From contig NZ_KB893570.1 of the NCBI RefSeq assembly GCF_000374085.1, forward strand, positions 131,727-173,301: a stretch of 41,575 nt of DNA, written 5' to 3'. Under the pieces are notes generated by a model that was not told where the DNA came from, ran no database searches, and saw only the letters and a list, made by a program, of their open reading frames with translations. Both the position numbers and the translations under genes were made by a program. Source of the stretch: Spirosoma spitsbergense DSM 19989. Lineage in GTDB: Bacteria; Bacteroidota; Bacteroidia; Cytophagales; Spirosomataceae. How positions within the stretch are numbered: position 1 is the first letter of the stretch; each line of letters starts with the position of its first letter. Shown piece after piece: positions 26,301 to 34,643 of the stretch.

Positions 26301-26705
26301 CGGTATGTCTCCAATATTTCGGAACGCCTGGCGTTGTATACCCGGTTAGATAGTCTTCAGAACATAGAAGAATTAAGCGCCTTCCAGCAGGAAATGACAG
26401 ACCGCTTCGGGCCGATGCCAACAGAAGTAAAAAATCTGATCAAAATGGTTGGCGTTCGTTGGAAAGCAGAGCAGTTATATCTTGAAAAACTGACACTTAA
26501 GAATAATATCCTTAAAGGGTACTTCGTTTCTAACGGGAATGATGACTTCTTTAAATCCGATCTTTTTGGCAAGGTAATTGAATACGTCCAGCGTAACCCA
26601 ACAAGATGTTCATTAAAGGAGTCAAAGGGAAGACCAATTTTTACCCATTCTGACGTATTATCTGTAGATGAGTTAGATGACTATTTGGGTAAAATGATAA
26701 ATTAA
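23352..26705 (+). CDS. mfd: Mfd transcription-repair coupling factor
   Basis: Mfd removes RNA polymerase stalled at DNA lesions and recruits UvrA. The start is TTG 23352 (MRSEELLSLYTSD): an in-frame TGA lies three codons upstream and the next ATG would cut off the conserved UvrB-like N-terminus. The 1117 residues carry all domains: UvrB-like module (GGIVDVFSFASEFPYRIELF), the CarD-like RNA-polymerase-interaction domain (LQPGDYVTHIDHGIGRF), RecG-type helicase (Walker A GDVGFGKTE, DEEQ box) and the C-terminal TRCF domain. The gene stands alone; the next gene starts 37 bp later and might share its transcript. Confidence 0.97.
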   Translation: MRSEELLSLYTSDSFIKLLAVPIGEQLSTEPQRLQVKGVTGSLAAVIASSVYKLTGGNHMYIATDREEAAYFFNDLQNLLDREILLFPMSYKKPYLYEDVENANVLMRAEVLNKLNPAPKEGLLIVTYPEALSEKVINKRSLLANTLTIRVGEKVDTNFISELLQTYEFEKTDFVYEAGQFSIRGGIVDVFSFASEFPYRIELFDDKVEGIRLFNPETQLSNDAVEFIKIIPNIQTKLIEESRESFFDFLPQDITVWAKDVEFTLEIIEKCFEKAEQSFESVLQNSGGIQVISNPGELFETRRAFLNEIKKFRTVEFGRKFYFKTDSRLQYNSKPQPSFNKDFKRLIETLGDNQAKGYTNIIAAESFKQIERLRTIFEELDPYVKFQPINIGLKEGFLDETLKIACFTDHQIFDRYYKYRVQDKFSKSKALTLRELKTLQPGDYVTHIDHGIGRFAGLEKVDNAGNEQEAIRLIYRDNDILLVSIHSLHKIAKYSGREGGPPTMSKLGSQEWENKKSRIRKQVKDIARELIALYAKRRSAPGFAYSRDSFLQVELESSFMYEDTPDQAKATNDVKDDMEKPHPMDRLVCGDVGFGKTEVAIRAAFKAVTDNKQVAVLVPTTILAMQHYKTFMERMADFPVKIEYINRFRSPAKIKEILKDVTSGKVGILIGTHRIVNKDIKFKDLGLLIIDEEQKFGVKTKDRLKEMRVEVDVLTLTATPIPRTLHFSLMGARDLSVIATPPPNRQPVTTEVHPYDEAKIRDAVSLEVRRGGQVFFVHNRVSDIESIGNLIIRLVPEARVAVAHGQMEGDRLERVMTRFIEGDFDVLVSTNIIESGLDIPNANTILINNAHYFGLSDLHQMRGRVGRSNTKAYCYLLTPPLSVLTADARKRLQTLEDFSDLGEGFKIAMRDLDIRGAGNLLGAEQSGFVNDLGFEMYHKVLDEAVQELRESEFKDLFETKPGDLKLVLPDTVIETDLQVVIPERYVSNISERLALYTRLDSLQNIEELSAFQQEMTDRFGPMPTEVKNLIKMVGVRWKAEQLYLEKLTLKNNILKGYFVSNGNDDFFKSDLFGKVIEYVQRNPTRCSLKESKGRPIFTHSDVLSVDELDDYLGKMIN

Positions 26706-26742
26706 AGAGATTTTTGCACCTGTATTTTTATAGAATAAAGCA

Positions 26743-27999
26743 ATGATTCAAAAGTATCACCTGCAACAAGCGGCCTATGTACTTCTGGCAACAGCAGCAC
26801 TGGCAGCTTGTAAACCAAAGCACCCAACAAGCGTACAGCCTGGTAAGAAAAGTACTGCAACAGGGATTGCTTATAACGAGAAAGATGGTTTTCAGGTAAA
26901 GAAATTTGCCGGCCAAAAGGCTGGTCCAAACCTGGTTTTCATTGAAGGTGGTCGCTTTACTATGGGCGCACTTGAGGAAGATGTCATGAATAGCCGTGAT
27001 AACCGCGAACGGACAGTTTCCATCCAATCTTTTTATATGGATGAAACAGAGATGGCAAACGTTCACTATCTCGAGTATCTTAATGCCATTACGCGTGATT
27101 CGTCAGAGGAAGTAGTCAAAGCAGCATTACCAGATACAACCGTTTGGGCTAATCCACTTTCCTTTAATGACTCGTACGTTACTCAATACCTAAGATATCC
27201 TGCTTTCCGATATTATCCTGTAGTAGGGGTATCATGGGTGCAGGCAAGTGATTACGCTGTATGGCGGTCAAATGCGGTAAACAACGAACTTGCAAAAGGC
27301 GGTGGTGAAAAGAAAAAGGGTGGTTTTTCTCTGAAACGCAAGTCCAAAAAACAAGCGGAACCAGCATTAGCTGAAGCCACAACTACTACAACAGCCAAGC
27401 CCAGTCTAGAAAGCGGTATGGTTTTACCGGATTACAGACTACCGACAGAAGCAGAGTGGGAGTACGCAGCAAAGGCATTGATTGGAACGCAATACATGGA
27501 CGAGAATCAAATCAATCAGCGAATATATCCGTGGGATGGTTCATCCGTTCGAAATCCGAAGAAAGGCAGAAAGCAGGGCCAAATGCTAGCCAACTTTAAG
27601 AGGGGTCGCGGAGACTATGCAGGAATTGCAGGTCGCTCGAACGATGGAGCCATTATCACCGCTGAAATATATGCCTATCCTGCGAATGATTTTGGGCTGT
27701 ATAATATGGCAGGAAACGTCAACGAGTGGGTGTATGACGTTTACCGTCCATTATCTTATCAGGATGTGAATGACTTAAATCCTATTCGTAGAAATGGTTA
27801 CCTTGATGAGGCTAAGAACTACGATTCGAAGAACAAACAGTCATTAATTGATGACCGCCTTCGGGTTTATAAAGGAGGATCATGGAATGACGTAGCTTAT
27901 TGGCTTTCTCCTGGTACCCGCCGTTTCCTGGACCAAGATTCAGCTACTGCCATGATTGGTTTCCGGTGTGCTATGATTGGTGTCGGGCGTAACAAATAA
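26743..27999 (+). CDS. gldJ: GldJ-like lipoprotein (formylglycine-generating-enzyme fold)
   Basis: The 418-residue protein has a lipoprotein signal (ATAALAAC, lipid Cys 23) and then an FGE-sulfatase (SUMF1) domain: FIEGGRFTMGALEEDVMN, YRLPTEAEWEYAAKALIG, YNMAGNVNEWVYDVYRP and YKGGSWNDVAYWLSPGTRRF. This pattern, with NVNEWV and DVYRP, is that of GldJ, an outer-membrane lipoprotein needed for type IX secretion and gliding in Bacteroidota. The catalytic cysteine pair of true FGE enzymes is absent; only one Cys (FRCAM) is in the domain, so a structural role is likely. It is shorter than Flavobacterium GldJ. Confidence 0.8.
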   Translation: MIQKYHLQQAAYVLLATAALAACKPKHPTSVQPGKKSTATGIAYNEKDGFQVKKFAGQKAGPNLVFIEGGRFTMGALEEDVMNSRDNRERTVSIQSFYMDETEMANVHYLEYLNAITRDSSEEVVKAALPDTTVWANPLSFNDSYVTQYLRYPAFRYYPVVGVSWVQASDYAVWRSNAVNNELAKGGGEKKKGGFSLKRKSKKQAEPALAEATTTTTAKPSLESGMVLPDYRLPTEAEWEYAAKALIGTQYMDENQINQRIYPWDGSSVRNPKKGRKQGQMLANFKRGRGDYAGIAGRSNDGAIITAEIYAYPANDFGLYNMAGNVNEWVYDVYRPLSYQDVNDLNPIRRNGYLDEAKNYDSKNKQSLIDDRLRVYKGGSWNDVAYWLSPGTRRFLDQDSATAMIGFRCAMIGVGRNK

Positions 28000-28001
28000 C
28001 A

Positions 28002-28063
28002 GTCTTTAAAATAACAAGAGCGGCTATCCGAAATGGGATAGCCGCTCTTGTTATTTTAAAGAC
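28002..28063. terminator. 28-bp perfect hairpin shared by gldJ and comF
   Basis: Arms 28002-28029 and 28036-28063 are fully complementary around a 6-nt loop (GAAATG), with AAGAGCGGCTATCC at the core. It lies between convergent genes and can terminate both. Confidence 0.92.
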
Positions 28064-28135
28064 ACTTCAGTTTTTCAGAGCTTATTCCAAACCTATTAAA
28101 CAGATTGAGTACATCCTTCCAGAAGATTGAAATTT

Positions 28136-28849
28136 TCATCTGCCAGTAACTGCGAGGGTCAAAACACTTATCGATTTACAACCAAATTTTATCAGTTCCC
28201 TGGCGCATGATTCAAGAGTAGCACCTGTTGTTAAGACATCGTCGACAAGCATCACATTTTTACCTCGAACAAGATCCGAATTTTCAACTGAGAAAACAGA
28301 CATAACATTTTCCCAACGTTCTAGCCTGTTTTTGTGCGTCTGTGACTCCTGGAAGCTAGTACGGAAAAGAATGTTGTTATGAGTGGGAATATGTAGAGCC
28401 TCGGCTAAACCATCTGCAATCCATTCAGATTGGTTGTATCCCCGCTGTTTAAATCTATCTTTATGTAAGGGTACAGCTATAATCAAATCTATATTACCAA
28501 TATGTTTGCACTCCATCGTTAATTGATTCCCATACCAGATCGCTAACTCTTTCGCAACTTCCTTTCGTCTTTTGTACTTGATATGATGGATTAGCTTTTG
28601 GACAATCCCACCTTTTTTGAAATACAAATACGAGGCTATAAATTTTACAGGCACTTTTCCGGCAAACTTATTGAGAAGGTCATGGTCGTAAGGTTCGCGG
28701 TGCTGGCCTGTTTCCGGGAGGGCTATTCTACAGGACACGCACAGGAAAGACTCATTAGTTTCTAATGATTGACTACACCCGAGACATAAGGAGGGAAAAA
28801 GCTGATCACTGAAACTTGATATTAATAATTGTATAAACCGAAACATCAT
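28136..28849 (-). CDS. comF: ComF-family phosphoribosyltransferase-like protein
   Basis: The 237-residue protein starts with an N-terminal four-cysteine zinc site (CLGC at 22-25, CVSC at 37-40), followed by the double-zinc-ribbon/PRTase fold. The PRPP loop is VMLVDDVLTTGATLESCA. ComF proteins act in natural transformation (with PriA) in some bacteria; in others the role is unknown. Here it is alone, diverging from the 114-residue conserved protein and converging on gldJ. It has two adjacent Met codons at the start; either may be used. Confidence 0.93.
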   Translation of the reverse strand: MMFRFIQLLISSFSDQLFPSLCLGCSQSLETNESFLCVSCRIALPETGQHREPYDHDLLNKFAGKVPVKFIASYLYFKKGGIVQKLIHHIKYKRRKEVAKELAIWYGNQLTMECKHIGNIDLIIAVPLHKDRFKQRGYNQSEWIADGLAEALHIPTHNNILFRTSFQESQTHKNRLERWENVMSVFSVENSDLVRGKNVMLVDDVLTTGATLESCARELIKFGCKSISVLTLAVTGR

Positions 28850-28899
28850 TTCTATTCGTTTGTATTGTAAATTAGGAAGAAGAATTGTTTATAGACGGT

Positions 28900-29244
28900 A
28901 TGAAAGCAAAAAATATAGACGAGTTGTGGATTGAGCTACTTGACAACCTAAAGTCGCTTGTTGGGAAGCGGCCGACTGATCTTAACTCCGTGCTTTTCTT
29001 AATTGGGGTACATGAATTAGGTAAGGGACCGAAACGTTTCTCTAAAGAAGCGAAACAGGATCTAATGCATATTGGAGTCTGTAGTGTGTTGAGTCAATCA
29101 GGCTACTACTGTTTTGAGGGTTATGATAAAGATGGCTGGCCACATTGGGTTTTAGATAAACCAATTCCTCATCACGATCTGCTAGCACAGGAAAATTTTC
29201 TAAAAGAGCATGTAATATCTTACTTTGATTACCTTAAAGTTTAA
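28900..29244 (+). CDS. Conserved small protein of Bacteroidota, unknown function
   Basis: ATG 28900 gives 114 residues (MKAKNIDELWIELLDNLKSL), preceded in frame by a TTG. Features are LNSVLFLIGVHELGKGPKRF, EAKQDLMHIGVCSVLSQSGY and DGWPHWVLDKPIP, then an aromatic-rich C-terminus. It is a soluble, single-domain protein without signal or membrane helix. I recall similar proteins next to DUF4175 genes in other Bacteroidota, and here it lies 19 bp before the DUF4175 gene, so a shared transcript is likely. No function can be given. Confidence 0.85.
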   Translation: MKAKNIDELWIELLDNLKSLVGKRPTDLNSVLFLIGVHELGKGPKRFSKEAKQDLMHIGVCSVLSQSGYYCFEGYDKDGWPHWVLDKPIPHHDLLAQENFLKEHVISYFDYLKV

Positions 29245-29263
29245 CTATTCAACCTGAATTACT

Positions 29264-32200
29264 ATGCAATCATCAACTGCTTATTCAGCGCTATTACAAC
29301 GCATAGATGAATACAAGAAACGTTATTTCCAGAACCAGTTGATAAAAGGCGGGTTATTTTTCACAGCCTTACTTGGTAGTACCTACCTGTTTATTAATAC
29401 AGCTGAATTTGTTGGACGATTTGATTCATTTGGCCGGGGAGTTTTACTTTTTGGTTTTTTGCTAACAGTCATTACTGGCCTTTATCTGCTGATAGTGCGT
29501 CCGTTACTGAGCCTTTATGGATTAAATAAACCTCTATCAAATGACGAAGCAGCGCAACAAATCGGGCAGTTTTTTCCTGAAATAGGGGATAAGTTGCTGA
29601 ACACGTTGCAACTCCAGCGCATCTCATCAGATCAAAATGACTTGTTACAGGCAAGTTTGAATCAGCGCTCAAACCAATTGCTTATCAATAGATTTGCCAA
29701 TGCTATTCAAATTAGCCGAAACCGGGAATTTCTTAAATATGCAATTCCACCCCTCGCAATTATTCTAATTGTGTTGATTGTCAATCCTACCTTCTTTACC
29801 AAATCATCAACTCGCCTTGTTAACTACAATAAAGAGTTCGTTGAGGAAGCGCCCTTCAAATTCAATATCCAAAACAAATCACTAAAGGCATTTAGGAATG
29901 AGGATTTTTTACTCAACGTAAAACTTACCGGCGATGTACTACCACAAGCGGTTTATGTAGTGGTGAATGGTACGCGTTTCAAGCTCAATCAGTCAGGAGA
30001 CAAGTACACCTATAATTTTGATAACATACAACGAAATCTGGATTTCTACCTGGAAGCTTCTGGATTCAACTCTACTAAATATACGATTGCATTACTAGAC
30101 CGGCCTTCTGTGCTTTCGTTTAATGTCAAGCTAAATTATCCTGCATATTTGAATAAGTCAGATGAGCAACTATCAAATGTAGGAAACCTACTCGTACCAC
30201 AGGGAACGCAGGTAAACTGGGAGTTTGACGCTGATCATACCGATTCACTACTACTTCGTTTCAACACAGAAGCAAGACCAATGGTAGCGCGGTTGATCGA
30301 AAACAACAAGTTTGTTTTGAACAGACGATTAATGCAAAATTCCATTTACACCGTCTCTCTTAAAAATAGTCAGATATCCACCCCCTCCCTGATCAAGTAT
30401 AATGTGCAAATTATTCCTGATCGTTTTCCTCAAATTTCAGTTAACCGGATTCAGGATACCACAACTTACAACTACATAGCATTATCAGGATTGATTTCTG
30501 ATGACTATGGAATTTCTAAACTCAGGCTTAATTACAAAATCAACAGGAATGGGAAAGATTCCCAAATGTTCGTCAAAAGTATTCCTGTCAATCAATCTAC
30601 AACCTCACAGAACTTTACCTACAACTGGTATCTCGACAGCCTTAAGCTGAACGAGGAAGACAAATTGGAATACTTTGTTCAGGTCTGGGATAACGATGGG
30701 GTCAATGGCCCAAAGTCAAGCCGTTCAGAGCAATTGAATTTCGTTATACCATCTGCAACCGAAGTTCAGAAGCAAATTGACAAATCTGCTGAAAAGACAG
30801 AAGAGCAGATAGACAATGCGTTGAGCAAAACACAAGTTATTAAGAAAGAACTGAACCAGATGGAAGATCGAATGCGAACTAAAAAGTCCTCCGATTTCCA
30901 GGATAAAAAGCAACTTCAGGATATTCTACAGAAAAGAGAGGAATTGATGCGGGAAGTTCAAAAACTTCAGGAGCAATTTCAAAAGACTAATGATACACAG
31001 CAGCGCTTCGCTGAAAAAAACCAGGCAATACAGGAAAAGCTGGAACAACTTCAGAAGCTTTTTAAAGACCTGCTTGACCCTGAATCGAAGCAATTGTATG
31101 AACAGTTAAAACAGCTTTTGGAGCGAAAACAGGATGAAAAAGCATCTGACTTATTAGACAAACTGAGCCGTAAAGAGCGGAATATGGAACGAGACTTGGA
31201 TCGAGCCTTGAAACTCTTTAAACAAATGCAATTAGAACAGAAGGTCAATAATGTTGCTGAAAGTTTGGAGAAGCAAGCTGAGAAGTTGGAACAACAGGCT
31301 GAAGAGAATAGCAAGAAAGATGAAACCTCTCAAGAGCAACAGCAGCAACAGGAAAAGTCGCAGGAGGATTTCAAAAATACGCAGGAACAGTTGGATGAGT
31401 TAAATAAACAAGCGGAAAAAGATGACTTGAATAAACCCGATCCAGCTGAAAACGAGCAGAAAGAAATTGAAAAAAGTTTAGAAGAGGCCACAAAAAGCAT
31501 GAAAAGTAATAAGGGCAAACAAGCTGCAGCTAAACAAAAGAAATCAGCTAAATCCATGAAGGCGATGAGCAAGGCGATGAAGGAGTCTATGCAATCTACT
31601 GAAATGGAAGAGATGCAGGAGAACATGGATGATCTCCGAAATATCCTAGACAATCTTATCACGTTATCTTTCGGGCAGGAGAGGGTGATGAAGGATTTTC
31701 GTGGAATGAGTTTACAGGACCCGCGCGTTACTAAACTTTCTCAAGAACAGCTAAAACTCCAGGACGATGCTAAAATAATTGAGGACAGCTTAAATGCCCT
31801 GGCTAGTCGGGTCGTTCAAATTGAGTCCTTCGTCACAAGGGAGTTAACAAATATGAAATCCTACATGGATGAAAGTGTCCAGCAACTGCGTGATCGACGA
31901 CTAAGTATGGCATCCTCAAAGCAACAATTTGCGATGACTTCAATAAATAACCTGGCGTTGATGTTGAGTGATGTACTTAAGAATATGCAGCAGCAAATGA
32001 ATGCCATGGCCATGCCTGGGAAAGGGAAGGGAAGCAAAAAAGGAGAGAACCCAGAAGGAATGGGTGAAATGCAAAAGCAATTGAACGGAAAAATGCAGCA
32101 ACTCCAAAAGAGTGGCAAGTCGGGTAGAGGACTATCTGAAGAATTATCCCAAATGGCTGCACAACAGGCAATGATTCGTCAGATGCTTAAGAAACTCGAG

Positions 32201-32566
32201 GAAAATGCAAAGGGGACTGAAGCAGGGAAACAACAGGAAAAACAAGTGAAAGAGCTGATGGATAAGATGGATGAAACCGAAACCGATCTTGTTAATAAAC
32301 GTATTAATCCAAATACGATCAATCGTCAGAATGAAATTCTAACTCGTTTGCTAGAGTCCGAAAAAGCGCTCAAGCAACAAGAAGAAGACCCTAAGCGTCA
32401 GGCAGAAACAGCTAAGTCAACCAAGACAAGTACTCCCGCTTTTTTCGACTCTACAGATTCTCAACTAAAGAGTAAGCAAGTTGAGGTTTTACGCTCAGTT
32501 AATCCTAGCTATAATCTTTTTTATAAGAAAGAAGCAAACCAGTATTTGCAAAAAGTAAGTAAGTAA
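29264..32566 (+). CDS. DUF4175-family large membrane protein with coiled coils
   Basis: The 1100-residue protein has three N-terminal hydrophobic helices (about residues 28-46, 58-79, 158-173). A beta-rich periplasmic-type region (to about 490) and a very long Gln/Glu/Lys-rich coiled coil follow. Around residues 600-780 runs such as EQQAEENSKKDETSQEQQQQ occur, and further helices reach the end. It matches the DUF4175 family of Bacteroidota; function is unknown, perhaps envelope-related. The neighbouring order (small conserved protein, DUF4175, mnmG, methyltransferase) is familiar in this phylum, but ybeY, usually nearby, is missing here. Confidence 0.88.
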   Translation: MQSSTAYSALLQRIDEYKKRYFQNQLIKGGLFFTALLGSTYLFINTAEFVGRFDSFGRGVLLFGFLLTVITGLYLLIVRPLLSLYGLNKPLSNDEAAQQIGQFFPEIGDKLLNTLQLQRISSDQNDLLQASLNQRSNQLLINRFANAIQISRNREFLKYAIPPLAIILIVLIVNPTFFTKSSTRLVNYNKEFVEEAPFKFNIQNKSLKAFRNEDFLLNVKLTGDVLPQAVYVVVNGTRFKLNQSGDKYTYNFDNIQRNLDFYLEASGFNSTKYTIALLDRPSVLSFNVKLNYPAYLNKSDEQLSNVGNLLVPQGTQVNWEFDADHTDSLLLRFNTEARPMVARLIENNKFVLNRRLMQNSIYTVSLKNSQISTPSLIKYNVQIIPDRFPQISVNRIQDTTTYNYIALSGLISDDYGISKLRLNYKINRNGKDSQMFVKSIPVNQSTTSQNFTYNWYLDSLKLNEEDKLEYFVQVWDNDGVNGPKSSRSEQLNFVIPSATEVQKQIDKSAEKTEEQIDNALSKTQVIKKELNQMEDRMRTKKSSDFQDKKQLQDILQKREELMREVQKLQEQFQKTNDTQQRFAEKNQAIQEKLEQLQKLFKDLLDPESKQLYEQLKQLLERKQDEKASDLLDKLSRKERNMERDLDRALKLFKQMQLEQKVNNVAESLEKQAEKLEQQAEENSKKDETSQEQQQQQEKSQEDFKNTQEQLDELNKQAEKDDLNKPDPAENEQKEIEKSLEEATKSMKSNKGKQAAAKQKKSAKSMKAMSKAMKESMQSTEMEEMQENMDDLRNILDNLITLSFGQERVMKDFRGMSLQDPRVTKLSQEQLKLQDDAKIIEDSLNALASRVVQIESFVTRELTNMKSYMDESVQQLRDRRLSMASSKQQFAMTSINNLALMLSDVLKNMQQQMNAMAMPGKGKGSKKGENPEGMGEMQKQLNGKMQQLQKSGKSGRGLSEELSQMAAQQAMIRQMLKKLEENAKGTEAGKQQEKQVKELMDKMDETETDLVNKRINPNTINRQNEILTRLLESEKALKQQEEDPKRQAETAKSTKTSTPAFFDSTDSQLKSKQVEVLRSVNPSYNLFYKKEANQYLQKVSK

Positions 32567-32580
32567 AAGCCCATTTTTGT

Positions 32581-32620
32581 AAAAAGACACTGACTTCGCA
32601 CTAAAGTCAGTGTCTTTTTT
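32581..32620 (+). terminator. Terminator after the DUF4175 gene
   Basis: A perfect 16-bp stem (32581-32596 with 32604-32619) with a 7-nt loop and a T-rich tail (TCTTTTTT). Confidence 0.88.
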
Positions 32621-32641
32621 GTTTCAGAGAATATCCTTACA

Positions 32642-32668
32642 GCTTTAATACTTCATAAATATTAAAGC
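32642..32668. promoter_or_regulatory. 9-bp inverted repeat upstream of mnmG
   Basis: GCTTTAATA (32642-32650) and TATTAAAGC (32660-32668) form an exact dyad with a 9-nt spacer, 44 bp before the mnmG start. It may be an operator; no protein can be named. Confidence 0.35.
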
Positions 32669-32678
32669 GTTTCAAATA

Positions 32679-32694
32679 GTTTCCACGTGAAACA
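32679..32694. other. Second parS-like site, before mnmG
   Basis: GTTTCCACGTGAAACA fits TGTTnCACGTGnAACA except for the two outermost left bases. It has an almost palindromic core with one extra base. It lies 19 bp before the mnmG start; parS sites near gidA/mnmG are known in many bacteria. Weaker than the site at 22753. Confidence 0.5.
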
Positions 32695-32712
32695 TTTTAG
32701 AAAATTAATAAA

Positions 32713-34572
32713 ATGTATTTAAACTACGATATAATAGTTGTTGGCGCGGGACATGCCGGATGCGAGGCTGCAAACGCTGCAGCAGTGATGGGGGCGAAGG
32801 TTCTATTGATTACAATGAACATGCAAACCATTGCGCAGATGTCATGTAATCCAGCGATGGGTGGTGTAGCAAAAGGACAAATTGTGCGAGAAATCGACGC
32901 GTTGGGCGGAATGTCAGGAATTCTCAGTGACAGAAGCATGATACAGTTCCGTATGCTTAATCGCTCAAAGGGTCCCGCCATGTGGAGCCCTAGATGTCAA
33001 ACTGATAGAAACCTGTTTGCGTGGGAATGGCGAAAGGCACTGGAAGCAAATACGAACGTTGATTTCTGGCAAGACACAGTAAATGAAGTAGTAGTAAAAG
33101 AGGGGAGGGTAGCGGGCGTCCGAACTGGTTTGGGTATTGAATTTTCTGCTAAAGCGGTCGTACTAACGAACGGTACGTTTCTTAACGGAAAAATGTTTAT
33201 TGGGGAAAAAATCTTCGGAGGGGGGCGAACAGCAGAACGAGCTGCAACTGGTTTAACAGAGCAACTTGTAGAATTGGGCTTCGAATCTGGACGAATGAAG
33301 ACGGGAACACCACCTCGTGTCGACGGCCGAAGTCTCAATTACGAGTTAATGGAAGTACAAAAGGGTGACGAAAACCCCGGTAAATTTTCTTTCTCAGATA
33401 CACAAGTACTGACCGAACAACGAAGCTGTTGGATAACCTACACAAATCAGTCAGTGCATGACGAACTGAAGGTTGGATTCGACAAATCACCAATGTTTAC
33501 TGGCCGAATTAAAGGATTAGGGCCTCGTTACTGTCCGTCTATAGAGGACAAAATAAATAGGTTTGCAGATAAAGACCGACACCAAATATTTGTAGAACCC
33601 GAAGGATGGGACACGGTAGAAGTATATGTTAATGGTTTTTCTACATCCTTACCAGAATCCGTTCAGTATGATGCCTTACGTAAAATTCCAGGTTTTGAAA
33701 ATGTAAAGATGTTTCGCCCAGGCTATGCAGTAGAATATGATTTTTTCCCACCCACACAATTAAAACAAAGTCTGGAAACGAATTTAGTCAGCAACCTATT
33801 CTTCGCTGGTCAAATAAACGGAACAACTGGCTACGAAGAAGCTGCTTGTCAAGGACTGATAGCGGGGATAAATGCATATAGAAAAATCAATGACGAAAGT
33901 GAATTTACATTGAAGAGATCAGAAGCTTATATCGGTGTATTGATTGATGATTTGACTACGAAGGGTACTGATGAACCGTATCGTATGTTTACATCTAGAG
34001 CGGAATACAGAACTCTATTACGCCAGGATAACGCAGATTTAAGATTAACCGAAAAAGGCTATGGTATTGGCTTAGCATCACAAGAACGATACGATACATT
34101 GGTAGCCAAACGTAATAGTGTAGAACACTTGACCGAAGTAATACGACAAACCAAAATTCAGCCCGATGAAATTAATGGCTGGCTTAACGAAAAAGGTTCA
34201 TCACCATTACGTGAGAAGAGTAGTTTTTATACGTTAATAAAGCGACCCGAAATAGGTTTTGAGGAGGTAAAATCTCTCCTTGGAATTGTTGTTGAGAGAC
34301 CAGTAATTGATGATGAAATTATAGAACAGAGTGTCATTGAGATAAAGTATGAAGACTATCTGAATCGTGAAAAACAGAACGCCGAGAAGTTAGACAAATG
34401 GGAAAATCTGTCAATTAACCCAACTTTTGACTATGACTTGTTAAAAGCTCTCTCTTTTGAGGGTAAGGAAAAACTAAAAAAATCACGGCCTACAACAATT
34501 GGTCAGGCATCAAGAATAAGTGGAGTCAGCCCATCAGACGTGTCTATTCTGTTAGTTTACATGGGTCGTTAA
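32713..34572 (+). CDS. mnmG: MnmG (GidA) tRNA uridine-34 modification enzyme
   Basis: MnmG with MnmE adds the carboxymethylaminomethyl group to wobble uridine of some tRNAs, using FAD. The 619 residues carry the FAD-binding GAGHAGCEAA (residues 11-20), CNPAMGGVAKG, NGTFLNGKMFIGEK, TGTPPRVDGRS and YCPSIEDK (with a conserved Cys), then the C-terminal helical domain with RASGVSPSDV-like end (ISGVSPSDVSILLVYMGR). It is next to the putative origin, the classic position of gidA. A parS-like site lies just before its start. Confidence 0.98.
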   Translation: MYLNYDIIVVGAGHAGCEAANAAAVMGAKVLLITMNMQTIAQMSCNPAMGGVAKGQIVREIDALGGMSGILSDRSMIQFRMLNRSKGPAMWSPRCQTDRNLFAWEWRKALEANTNVDFWQDTVNEVVVKEGRVAGVRTGLGIEFSAKAVVLTNGTFLNGKMFIGEKIFGGGRTAERAATGLTEQLVELGFESGRMKTGTPPRVDGRSLNYELMEVQKGDENPGKFSFSDTQVLTEQRSCWITYTNQSVHDELKVGFDKSPMFTGRIKGLGPRYCPSIEDKINRFADKDRHQIFVEPEGWDTVEVYVNGFSTSLPESVQYDALRKIPGFENVKMFRPGYAVEYDFFPPTQLKQSLETNLVSNLFFAGQINGTTGYEEAACQGLIAGINAYRKINDESEFTLKRSEAYIGVLIDDLTTKGTDEPYRMFTSRAEYRTLLRQDNADLRLTEKGYGIGLASQERYDTLVAKRNSVEHLTEVIRQTKIQPDEINGWLNEKGSSPLREKSSFYTLIKRPEIGFEEVKSLLGIVVERPVIDDEIIEQSVIEIKYEDYLNREKQNAEKLDKWENLSINPTFDYDLLKALSFEGKEKLKKSRPTTIGQASRISGVSPSDVSILLVYMGR

Positions 34573-34643
34573 GTGTGCGTTGTACCAACATTTGTATAGG
34601 TTAAGAAGAAATTTTATCTGTTCACTCAATTTATTTTTCTGAT

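Noticed and set aside
26743..27999. Active formylglycine-generating enzyme
   Set aside because: The domain is FGE-like but the catalytic cysteine pair is missing; the GldJ pattern explains it.
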